A DNA stretch of 64,000 bases from Eutypa lata (taxonomy: Eukaryota > Ascomycota > Sordariomycetes > Xylariales > Diatrypaceae): NCBI GenBank assembly GCA_022661535.1, contig JAKULF010000011.1, positions 62,001 to 126,000 of the forward strand, given 5' to 3'. Position 1 is the stretch's first letter; every line of letters begins with the position of its first letter. Under the pieces are notes generated by a model. The model saw nothing but the letters and a program-made list of their open reading frames with translations. It made no database searches and was not told the DNA's origin. Both the position numbers and the translations under genes were made by a program. This document shows positions 44,288 to 54,961 of this stretch, one piece after another.

Positions 44288-47200
44288 ATGTGCGCACCCT
44301 CAGCGGGACACTGCGCAGAGAAGCGCAAATCGCTTCCACGCATTCATACAGGGCAAAGCCGACTCCTGGAATCGGCTTCGGCGGCGGTAGCAGATGCTCT
44401 GGGCATCGACCCTAGTGAACTTCCACAACCCTTCGGAGGTCTTGCTCGTACCCGGAGCGGCGCCAGTACCGTCTATTCGCGGTCTGAGAGCCGTCCTTCC
44501 GGTCCAAGCTCTGTCTACTCGACGCCGTCGGACTATGCTTGGAGTCCTCGGGATGGCTTTGTGCAACAGCGTCTTGCTACAGCCATAGCAGGCGTGTTGG
44601 GACTCAAGGTCGGCGATATTTCTCCTGATGATTCCTTCGTGGAACTTGGAGGGGATCAACAAACCGCGGAGGAATTCAGCGAGAGTTGCAAAACGATCGG
44701 GTTATCAGTCCGACCTAATGATGTTTTAGCTTGCCGGACTATCGCGGAATTAGAGACACTGGTGACTCCGCTGGCTACATCACGAGCCAGCACCACACCT
44801 TCGTCTATAATTGTCAGCCCGCTCTCAATTGATCTAACCACCCACAAGCCACATCATGTTGCGGTGCAGATGCAACAACCTCCTTCTGTGCCGCCGAGGG
44901 CGGCAGCGAGGATGTCCAGGATGTATCAGCAAAAACCAGCAGAATCAAACGATCGTGTACAAATGCAACATCACATTTCGACAGGTTACCAAAATGAAGC
45001 GGAACACACCCTCTCTCAGAATAGCATTGTCTCTCAAGCCGTTGTTCTCAGACCGAAGGCGGGTCCCTTCGAAGGCCAAGCTGTGGCATTTCTTACCTTG
45101 GCAAGCTATTCAATTGGGGGACCAGCTGATTGTGAAGTTGCTCTTCTGGCCACTTACGATACTGACCAACTGCCATCTATCAGGCAAGCTATCAAGGCAA
45201 ATCACATACCCAGAGTTTTAGTGTTGTTGAGGCAAATACCCTTGGATGGAATCGGTAACATCAACCGAAGAAAGTTACAGACGTGGATCCAGAATATCAA
45301 CGAAGAGACGTATGAACAGATCATGGCCATCAACCCTGAAAACTTATCCCGGCCTTCGCGTGAACATGGACACCAAAGCGCACCACTTACCGTCAGCGAT
45401 ACGTTGCGGGAATCCTCCTTGGCACAGCGTGCGTCAGTATCATCGTCAGAAGAGACGCCATACCTTCAAAGTGATGAGGACGTCGAATTCTTCGACCTTT
45501 CGCCAATGCAACGCCTATTCTTTCACACAGCCATGGGTACTGGGGCCTCTCGATATCATTTTCACGATAATGCGTATCGTTTCAACCAGAGCGTACTACT
45601 GAAGCTAAAGAAGAACGTGGATATTGACGACCTCAGCGCAGCCTTAGAGGCAGTAATAGGGCACCACTCTACCCTCAGAAGTCGATTTCGATCGGACGGA
45701 ACGTCATGGCGCCAGGCGATTGAAGCAGAGATCCCTAATTCATACGACTTCACCACCTATACTGTCGGCACAGATGAAGAGGTAGAGGAGATTATAAGCA
45801 TTGCTCAAGGAATGATCGACATCCATGAGGGACCAGTGTTTGCTGCTCACCACTTCCATACAAGCGACGGTTATCAAATGCTGTACTTGGTTGCGCACCG
45901 CCTGGTTGTAGACCTCAAGTCTTGGCCCGTAATCGCGAACGACCTAGACGAACTACTTACTAATGGTTATCTAACATCTTGGGGTTCGCTTCCGTTTCCT
46001 AGCTGGATTGCACAGCAGAGAGATCATGTCGAGACCTTGGAGCCCTCCGACCTAGCAGCTTTCCAGATTCCGCCCCCATCCTGGGACTACTGGGGCATCC
46101 AAGGTAGCCATAATACGTACGGCAATACGACGACGGCCGGGTTCGCCATTGATGCTGAGCTCGTCTCGATGCTTGGTGATGCCAACGGGACATCCTGGTC
46201 GGACTGCTCTGACATGTTCATTGCTGCTCTGCTCCTCTCATTCTCTCGTACATTTCGTGATCGATCAGTTCCCACGCTTTGGAATCAGGAACACGAACGA
46301 GCTGCTCTCGGCACTGGAGCTGACGTATCTAAGACGGTTGGCTGGTTTACCTCATTATGCCCGTTAGAGCTAGATATATGTCATGATCATGACATTTTCA
46401 CGGTGCTGAACCTGACGAAACGGGTTCACCATTCTGTTGCGGCAAATGGTGTGCCCTACTTCACAACGTCCATGATGGATGCCCAATCGGCAAGCGCCTT
46501 TGTATCATCATATGTCCCCATGGAACTCACTTTTACTTTCGCAGGAGATATGCGAGACCTAGAAGGGCAGAACGGTTTCTTCGAGCAAATATCAGTCCCA
46601 GGTGGGCCATTATCGTCTAGAACTTCAGATATCGGGCCCAGCGTCGAAAGGATTTCTGCGTTCGAGATTTCCGCCGTCATTGAACAAGGGGAGGTCAAAT
46701 TCAAATTCCTCTATCACCAGCAATCTAGACACCAAGAACAGATCCAGAGGTGGATACATGGCTGCGAGGCATTACTGCGTGAGGCTCTTGGCCGGTTGAA
46801 GTTCCCACCACCTGCATTACTATCCTCGGATATCCCGTTCTTGGAAACGACGAGTGAAGGGCTCGCGCAGCTGAACGAAAAGATATTACCGTCTCTCAAC
46901 ATCGATCCGACAAACGTGATGGCAATGTATCCCGCCACTGAAAGTCAAGAGAGCATCTTGGTCAACGAATTATTAACATCTGGAAGCAGCAATGCCGAGG
47001 TAATATACGAATTCGACACCAGTAACAACTTTGCTGATATAGGTCGCATTTGTGCCGCTTGGCAAGGAATCATTGATAGATATTCTGTGTTGCGTACGAT
47101 CTTTATCCAAAGTGTTTCAAGGGCCGGTTTATATGACCAGCTCGTACTTCGTCATCATTCACCAAACATGCTCTTTCTCGAGAGCAAGAGCAGCAATGCC

Positions 47201-50200
47201 GCGGTAGAGACAATAGAAAACTCGCCCCCTCTTTCCTGGGCGGATGGAACACCTCTCCACCGACTTATCGTCTGCCAGGCGCCCAAAAAGGCGCTCTTGA
47301 AACTGGAAAGCAGCCGGGCCATCTGTGATGTAAGTCTTATGAGTCTAGCCCCTTTTTCATATCTAATTGAACAATACAGCACCCCAGTCTTATTATGCTG
47401 TTTAAGGAGCTGGAGCGCGCCTACTTAAACGAGCCGTTACATAAGCCCTCCCAGTTTCCTTACCAGGAATATATCAAGCGCCAGGAGACGACTCCACACA
47501 GAATCAATTTCTGGAGAGAAGAATTGTATGGGGTTCAACCGTGTTTTTTCCCTACCCTTGCCTCCTCGAAAGGTAGCGAAAGTCAGTCATGGGAGAATAC
47601 CGTCGTCGATCTTCCGATCTCGCGTGAAACCCTAGCAGCATTTGCCGTTCAGCACAGCATCGATGTGTCAGCTGTACTGCAAGTCGCCTGGGCCCTAGTA
47701 CTCAGGAACTATATCGGTACTGATGACATCTGCTTCGGCTACCATTCTTCGAGTAGAGATATCCCAATCAGTAGTTTAAAAGAGGCAATTGGTTGTTTCA
47801 CTTCGACTTCAATTTGCCGGCTTTTCGTACCGGGTAGTCATTCTATCCTTCCAACACTGGAAGTAGCTAACGAACGACGTCGAGAGGCTTCGCATCACCA
47901 GCTTGCGGCAATTGGTAATGTTCAGCATGCTCTCGGTATCAAAGGCAGCCGTATCTTCAACACCTGCCTGTCTTTTGGTTCCATGGACATGATAACTGAG
48001 CTCTCCCCAACAAAGAGATTTCGTCATGTCAGATCAAAGCTTTCCTCTGAGTACGACCTCACCATCGACATCAATCTTCATGCCAGAAAGATATCGTTAG
48101 ATATCGGCCAGCGAATCCTGAACCCCAGTCAGGCGACAATCGTAGCCCATGCTTTTGGCCGGGCTGTTCAGACAATTATTGATACTCCCCATAGCCTGAT
48201 CAAGGAGGCCGACCTGTTCAGCGAGAAAGACCACTCCCAGATTCTCGCCTGGAACAGCATCTCCCAACCTGACCAGTGCGACCAACCTATTCACGAGCTG
48301 ATTGCACGGCGAGCATCCACAAACCCAGACGCCCAGGCTGTATGCGCGTGGGATGGCGAATTCACCTACTGCGAATTATACGAACGCTCGATGGCCCTCG
48401 CTGGTCATTTGCTAACCTCTGGATTAAGCCCTCATACTCCAGTACCAGTGATCGTTGACAAGAGCCGCTGGGCTGTCGTAGCCATGCTCGCAGTCTTATA
48501 GTGAGTATCCTCCCGTTTGTGCAGATCTGGGCCAATGTTGATGGGACACTCGATTACCTACTTCATATATGGTTTGTGTGGTTCTTGTTATACGTATCAT
48601 ACATTGATCGTAGAATAAAATCTTTTCAAAGCATTAAAGGGGTAATCAGAGTGTCCCACTCATGTTGACCGGTCCAGTATCTATAATCCATAAATCACAA
48701 GCTAATATATCCTAAGTGCCAACGCCATCCTCGTCCCCGTCGATGCTGAGGAAAAGTCGCTATTCTCGTGGGTTATCCAAGCTGTAGGCGCAAGAGCTGT
48801 GCTTGCCTCGGATAGCGTTCGAAGAGACCTTAGCAGTGTTGACCTCGATCTCGTGATCGTGAACGAATATACCGTGCCAGCCATGTCAGCTCAAGCAGCA
48901 GCGGCGGCGAACCCCGCTAAGCCCAAGCCGACCGATGTCGCATGCATTCTGTTCAACCAAGGCTCCCCGGAAACTCAGAAAGGTATCGCTTATAACCATA
49001 GGACTCTAGCTACGGCGTGTGTGAGTCAAGGTGCTGCTCTTCGTATTTGCCTCTCAAGTAGGGTGATGCAGCTCTCCTCGTATAGTGTTGATATCGCTCT
49101 GTCGGAACTCTTCACTACTCTTGTCAATGGTGGCTGTGTATGCATTCCATCTCCGTCCGAAAGGCTTGCTGATTTCACTGGCGCTGTGAGACGTATGAGG
49201 GTAAACTGGTCCTATATGACTCCCACACTCTCTCGAAAACTCAATCCCAATGACTTGCTGGGTTTGGCCATTGTCTGCTTCCGTACGCGTTACCTTGACG
49301 TCGATACATACATGTCTTGGGCTGGAGAAGCGAAGGTCCTTTTGGCCTACGGTCCTCCCGATACTTTCCCGCTTGGTCTTTCTGTGGTAGAGGTCAAAGA
49401 TGCCAGCGCTACACAATGCATCGGCAACCCATTCTGCGGCAACTTCTGGGTTGTCAGCCCGGAAGACCATAACAGGCTGATGCCGGTCGGTGCTATGGGA
49501 GAACTTATCATTGGATCACCTACACTCGCCAAGGAGATTGATCTGAGGGAGATGTCGGTGGGTGAATGGACTCGGGGGATAGCGGCCGTCGACTCGAAAC
49601 CGGGAGATTGCGATACCCGGCTACTAAACACGGGTCAGCTTGTCCGCTATCGAGAGGAGGGCCTGATCGAATTCGTTCGATCTGACCAGGATGCGGATCA
49701 GGTTGGGTGGAGTAGCGCTCAGCAGTCGGAGATTGAATTGGCACTTCGACGGTGTCTTGGTCGGGGTGTCGACGTCGCTATTGAACCGGTTTCGTTTGAA
49801 GATGACGAATCATCCCCGATCCTTGCTGCCTTCGTTGAGCTTGGGGATAACCTATTCCACGTAGGGGAACTGTCGAAACTTGGACGTGTTACTAAAACGA
49901 AGGAAAAGCTTTACCTCGTGAAAAAGATGGCAGGCGTTTCTCTGAGAGAGGCACTACCGAACCACATGATTCCATCCGCCTACATACCCGTCAAGAGGCT
50001 GCCCTTGACGCCATCCCTGGAAGTTAACAGGAAAGAGCTGCGGAAATTGGTTGCAAGACTATCTCCGAAACAACTCATAAATCTTACGGAGACTACAACC
50101 CCCCTCAAAGACCATGCGATAGAGTTCAAACCGCTCCCCTTCACCAAACCCGAAAAACACCTTCGGGATATCTGGGCTACGGTCCTGGAAATCCCAGAGC

Positions 50201-50631
50201 CTTCCATCAAAGGCAGTGATCGGTTCCTGAGCCTAGGAGGCGATGCCGTCCTTGCCCACAGGTTGGTGGTTACCTGCCGGGAGAACAACATCATCATACC
50301 TATCGTGGATGTACTACGAAACCTCTCATTAAGCGAGCTTGCTAAGGAGGTTGTCTATATGGATCAAGCTGGCGAGACCAACCAATTGATCAAACAAGCA
50401 ACCCTATCTGACAGCCGAAACACGCCGGCCTACCACCACGCGGTTGGTAGCAACAGCTCGCTCGAGTCGATGACAACTGGCAGTAGCCTCAGCGACAGAG
50501 AAGAACTGAAGGAGGAAGTGAAGCTGGTCAAACCGGTCACTCGGGGCAAAAGGATGGCGAAGCGATTCTTGGGCGTGGAGAGGGCCAGGTCGCCGTCGCT
50601 TATGCATATGATGAGAATCCCGATGCATTGA
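44288..50631 (+). CDS. NRPS-like megaprotein with degenerate catalytic motifs
   Basis: This is a three-exon gene: 44288-47329, 47380-48500 and 48717-50631, with a product of 2025 residues. Inferred order: a T-like domain (about 95-165), a fragment like the end of an A domain (about 250-345, with IPLDGIGNINRRKL), an E/C-type domain (from about 405), a C-type domain (from about 880), an A-like domain (about 1310-1825), a second T-like domain (about 1860-1930) and a basic tail. Every core site looks broken. LGGDQ (Gln124) and LGGDA (Ala1898) replace the phosphopantetheine Ser. HRLVVD (Arg538) and SRAICD (Arg1010) replace the second His of HHxxxD. A3 reads NQGSPETQKG, A7 reads NTGQLVRY and A10 reads LPLTPSLEVNR without Lys. 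The frame is nevertheless open throughout, which suggests a conserved non-catalytic role or a very recent loss. Confidence 0.82.
48542..48661. mobile_element. MITE-like insertion inside an intron of the NRPS-like gene
   Basis: The ends are near-perfect inverted repeats, TGGGACACTC(T)GATTACC, at 48542-48558 and 48641-48658. A direct repeat ATGTTGA flanks the unit (48535-48541 and 48662-48668). Removing about 127 bp would shrink the 216-bp intron to about 89 bp, a normal size for this genome. The interior has no coding capacity. Confidence 0.55.
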
Positions 50632-51796
50632 ACGGTGAACGCGATGAATACATGGAAATGATACGAGTCACGAATGATAGGGCTGGTCCTGGAACTACAA
50701 TGGGTGGTTATAGAGTCATTACGCATCTCCGGGAGTTTGGTGGCCTGGATCTTCTTACCTGGATGATTAGAGTTGGTTTCTTGGGGTTAGGCTCTTCATA
50801 TTTCTTGTATCTCGTCACCGGATCCGGCGTTCTATATCGTTCGTTATATACTAGATACCCCCTTTCATTTATACAATGGTGTACGGTCTATAGTTTACGA
50901 TGTCGTGTAGTTATACAGGGAATAAAACAGTATACGAGACTATATCTTCGCGGAGTGACTGCCTCTTACCTCGACCCCTTTTCTCGCACCACCCAAGTTA
51001 AACATGTCCCTTACTTCGCAAATCGCTCACATCATCACAAATAGTAGTAATGATCTCAACATGGACGTCTAGTCGTTGGTAAAACTAGAATTCAGTTCCC
51101 AGGACAGAATATCCGTATGCATAGCGACGTCGAGGTCGACAATATGTGATCCTCGGCAACAACTAATCATTAATGACAGCTAAGTCACCAGGGATTTCAC
51201 AGTTTTAGAACTGGGTGCCTATCACAGCTAGATTCATATAGACGTCATTAGAGTAACCCCCAAGTTTTCTTATAGACTTTAAGACGTCAAGACTACATAC
51301 TCCCTTATCAAACACGAACATATTCTCCTAAGTATGCTTCTTGTGTAACTGCCATTGTCTTCACACGACGCTTATAACCTGAACCGCTGTATTATTACAT
51401 TTAAGAACATCGAACCGCATAGCAGCTATGAATAGGCGTCAGTGGGTATAATGTCTTACGTGGTTTATTCACCTACGTTATATTTTCTCGCATCACCTGC
51501 ATGTAACAATTATAGGATTCATAAGTTAGGAAAGGGGGAAATAAATCGATTGGTAGAATTTGCCTAACTTAATATACTGTATACCTTATGATAACATTAC
51601 GACTTAGCTTCAAAAACAATTCCAAAAACCAACGGCTCCATGTGCCGCCACCAAATGGCCAGGCTCCCGGTAGTATCATCACGTATTGACTTACCGGTTA
51701 TTATTGCACTACTTGGCCCCATGAGAGTTCATTTTCACCTTTTCCTCATTGCTGTCAGCGAAATCCCTGCCGCGATACGTGATAGAAGCCCCCTTC
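50632..51796. other. intergenic
   Basis: This is the 3' flank of the NRPS-like gene. A frame at 50628-51044 overlaps its stop region but has no recognisable features. Confidence 0.45.
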
Positions 51797-52111
51797 CTAC
51801 CAGATATTGTTTCTAGCAAGGCTGCTTTTAGCCATATTGCTCCTAACAAGTTCTTTCCGATAATCGGCTATGCGGATAGGTTGCATCTGATGTACCCTCT
51901 GTTGAACAAGCTCTTCTGCCCTTCTGCAGGCCTTGCAGGTCTCACAGTTCTCGCAATCGGTAGGCGCGTCCCCTCGGTGAGTGAGCCGCTTGCAGGGTTT
52001 GCCGGTTACACTGGACTGCTCGTCGTACCAACATGGTGTCTTGATTGTTTGATGGTTCCATTCAACATAACACTCGTAGCATATGTTGAAGAAGTTCTGG
52101 GTCCAACACAT
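51797..52111 (-). CDS. possible small Cys-rich protein
   Basis: This is a single open frame of 104 residues with paired cysteines (CYEC, then CENCETCKAC) and a charged helical C-terminal half with RRAEELVQQRVHQM. The spacing resembles small zinc-binding-type fungal proteins. The opposite strand carries a longer, hydrophobic frame (51749-52159) that looks like the antisense of the Cys codons. No family was recognised. This may be a real small gene, one exon of a larger gene or chance. Confidence 0.3.
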   Translation of the reverse strand: MCWTQNFFNICYECYVEWNHQTIKTPCWYDEQSSVTGKPCKRLTHRGDAPTDCENCETCKACRRAEELVQQRVHQMQPIRIADYRKELVRSNMAKSSLARNNIW

Positions 52112-53606
52112 TTCGATAAGCTTAGTTGCGATGGGTGGATAGATACTTATAGGATATAATATTACGCCGACGAGAGAAAATATACAACCTCCTATCTTAA
52201 GAATATGGTTCCCGTTGCATATTTATGGACTACACCCACATCTTTAAGATGAAAGCCGATTGTGATTAGGAACAAGGAGCGGTGTGTTAGAGGAACACAC
52301 AAAGAAAATAGTTGATCATTTGTTGGGAATTTTCTTTCACCCATTCTCCTCCGATGAAAGGAGGATGAACTGTGTTATGCTTAACAGGGGTGTGCTTATT
52401 CACCTAGAGACTTCTACAGCACGCTGAAACAATGGAACATAGCCCCTATGTATAGCAGTTCATAGAGAAGCCATTCGATATCTCGCTGACCCATGTAGAA
52501 AGCGATTTTCGATTCTGTCGGGAGATGTAACAATGTGAATAATTTTAGCACATATATCTATCACCATGGCTTGACATCCTTCGTAAACCCCAGAACTTCG
52601 GTCTCGGTGTGCAGTACTACTGTCTTGTGAGACTATACTCTTCTACTGCTGGATACATCTACTAGGTTTCAAGGTTAGGGTGTCAACAAAATTCCCAAAC
52701 ACAAAAGGTTCCAAAGATGACTCTTGGAAGTCATGTTCGTTTATCATTTAATTGCTGCGTGTAAGCTAGGGTTCAGGTTTCAGTCTGATGTTAGTTAAGC
52801 AGAAACAAAGGGATGGATAGCCACAACAGCCAATTTCCTTTATAGTTGAGATATAGTATCCAGTGGCAGCTAAAGGTGAGTACTCGGTTTCTCACCTCTA
52901 CACATGACTCAGTTTCTACTTATAATACCTTACGACTAAATCTTGGGTGACGGTGTCTAGTAGATGCCAGTAGTTAATTGTTAATCGCTGAATAAGTATG
53001 CCCGCTGGCCATCGATATCCGTAAGAGAGAATATGACAGCCCCCCCAAAAGAGAATAGTACTAAAAAGACTTGACCATTTAGTCCCAATTTCGCCAATCA
53101 GCAGGTGACTAGGCTCTTCCAACCCCAACCATAAGCTTATGAACAACATATTGTATGGGCTTGTAGTTATCTTGAAAGTATGTATGATGGTGTTTGTTCT
53201 ACCCAACTCTTGTATACCATTTTCACAATACACCCATGGTAAAGAACCCCCCTTTCTTTTAATACTTACCTGATCTCAAAGAGCGAATACCTAGTGAGTA
53301 GAACCGCGGGGTTTTTTCTTCAAAGGTCACCTCTTTGTTCCAAGCTATAGCTCCTATACAACTATAACAAACCCAGTTACAAAGACGCAACACGTTACCT
53401 GGCATCATCCAAAGTGCCCAAGTCTCCTGGGCTTTCAAATAAAAGAACCATGTGTTTTACAATCTCACTGATAGGCTTCGCTTCTTTTTTTGTTTTGCCC
53501 CAGACCAGATGAACGTCAGAGAACTGATAAATCCGATAATTCGAATCAATCTAAACACACAAACATAATACACGCTTAAGATAGAACGGACGAAGAGGGG
53601 GGGGAA
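52112..53606. other. intergenic
   Basis: No convincing gene was found. Short runs of C (53040-53046) and repeats of no clear type are present. Confidence 0.45.
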
Positions 53607-54308
53607 ATGAGTGGTAAGCTTATTGACACTCAGCCCCCACGAAACACACAAGTGGCCACATCGAGTCACCTGGCTGTAAACAAAGCCAATCAATCATCAT
53701 CGAAACCTAAATTTTCCTTCGGAAAGGAGCTAGAGGCACTGTCGCCCCTGCCCGAGGAGGTCACGCAAGATAAGAAGAATAAGAGGGGGAGCAACGGTAG
53801 TTGGCTCGAAGAGGCAGAAGCGCACATGCAGCGAGATCTCGAGACCTCGAAGAAAGAACTCGAGCTGACCAAAGGCGTGGCCGAAGATATCGAGCGGCGC
53901 CTCCTCACAGCAACAACAGCAGCAACATCACAAGACCGGCCTAGTAGTGGCGGCAGCAACAGCAGCAGCCGCAGGATCCGCGATCAGAAGGTGCTGATGT
54001 CAGCGTGTCAGGAGTACTCGCGGTCGCGGGTTCACCTGTTGAGGCAGCGCCTGCGGCAAGTGGCGTTCTGGTCGAACAACCGAAAGATGGGACAGAAGAC
54101 CCCAGTCCAGGCGCCGGCGGACTGGGCGGCGGCCGACCTCGAATGGGCGCAGTGGCTTGGAGAGCAGGCTGCTGCGAGATCCGGGCGGGCGAAGAGGGAA
54201 CAGCGAGATGGCACAGATTCTGGTATGATGAGTGCCTTGTGGGGACCACTGCCTCATCTGCTGGATGCTTATACGAGTCCGGTTGAAGAGCGAGGGGTGG
54301 TTATATAG
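53607..54308 (+). CDS. hypothetical coiled-coil protein
   Basis: This is an intronless frame of 233 residues with a purine-rich start context (GGGGAAATGAG). The N-terminal 60 residues are Ser/Lys/Pro-rich and probably disordered. A helical charged segment follows (about 65-100, with EEAEAHMQRDLETSKKELEL), then a Ser/Gly spacer and a second helical basic region (about 125-155, RDQKVLMSACQEYSRSRVHL). The C-terminal part is Ala/Trp-rich (ADWAAADLEWAQWLGEQAAA). No domain was recognised. Coding-like composition and the lack of a better frame on the other strand support it. Confidence 0.55.
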   Translation: MSGKLIDTQPPRNTQVATSSHLAVNKANQSSSKPKFSFGKELEALSPLPEEVTQDKKNKRGSNGSWLEEAEAHMQRDLETSKKELELTKGVAEDIERRLLTATTAATSQDRPSSGGSNSSSRRIRDQKVLMSACQEYSRSRVHLLRQRLRQVAFWSNNRKMGQKTPVQAPADWAAADLEWAQWLGEQAAARSGRAKREQRDGTDSGMMSALWGPLPHLLDAYTSPVEERGVVI

Positions 54309-54889
54309 GTAGATAACCATGATGTCTAATAGTCGTTGTCAATGGATTAGTGTAACTAACTTACTACTTGCTTGCTGCTCTTGTGTTTAAGCTTGTATGA
54401 GTGAAGAGCTTAGCGTGGCTGACATAATTTGGTTGACTTCACCTTGGTAATGTCTAAAGTCATGTGGTGCGGCTGCTACTACATATCAACGGGGATCAAA
54501 GAGCGCCTAACTAATATCACGATCTAGGGGGGATGCTGTCGTACGTTACTCTGATGTTCAGTCGGAATTCCTATGTACATATTCAAGGAATAAACTATAC
54601 TCATACGATCAGAATCTTCGAAACACCGGATTGTTTCCATATACTTGTGTTATCTTGAAAGTGTTTGTTCACGTTTTTAATAACTTCTTTCTCACAGTTA
54701 AGACTCTATCTAAGTGTGGCACGTGCCTGACCCACTCCCTATCTCACCCTATCCGCTTACCCTACCGACGGCTCTGAATGCTAACTGCTTAACGTTAGCA
54801 ACTGGGCTAGAGCAGTTGTTAGTAGGTCGCACTGTTTCTTACATATGCTTTATAAACATTACGGTAGTATTTTGCGCAGAGCCTCCATG

Positions 54890-54892
<3 letters not shown>

Positions 54893-54958
<66 letters not shown>
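54893..54958. repeat. GA dinucleotide microsatellite, 33 units
   Basis: An uninterrupted (GA)33 tract of 66 bp. It is likely polymorphic between isolates. Confidence 0.95.

Positions 54959-54961
<3 letters not shown>

Noticed and set aside
51749..52159. 136-residue plus-strand hydrophobic frame
   Set aside because: No membrane-protein family pattern. It looks like the antisense of a Cys-rich frame.
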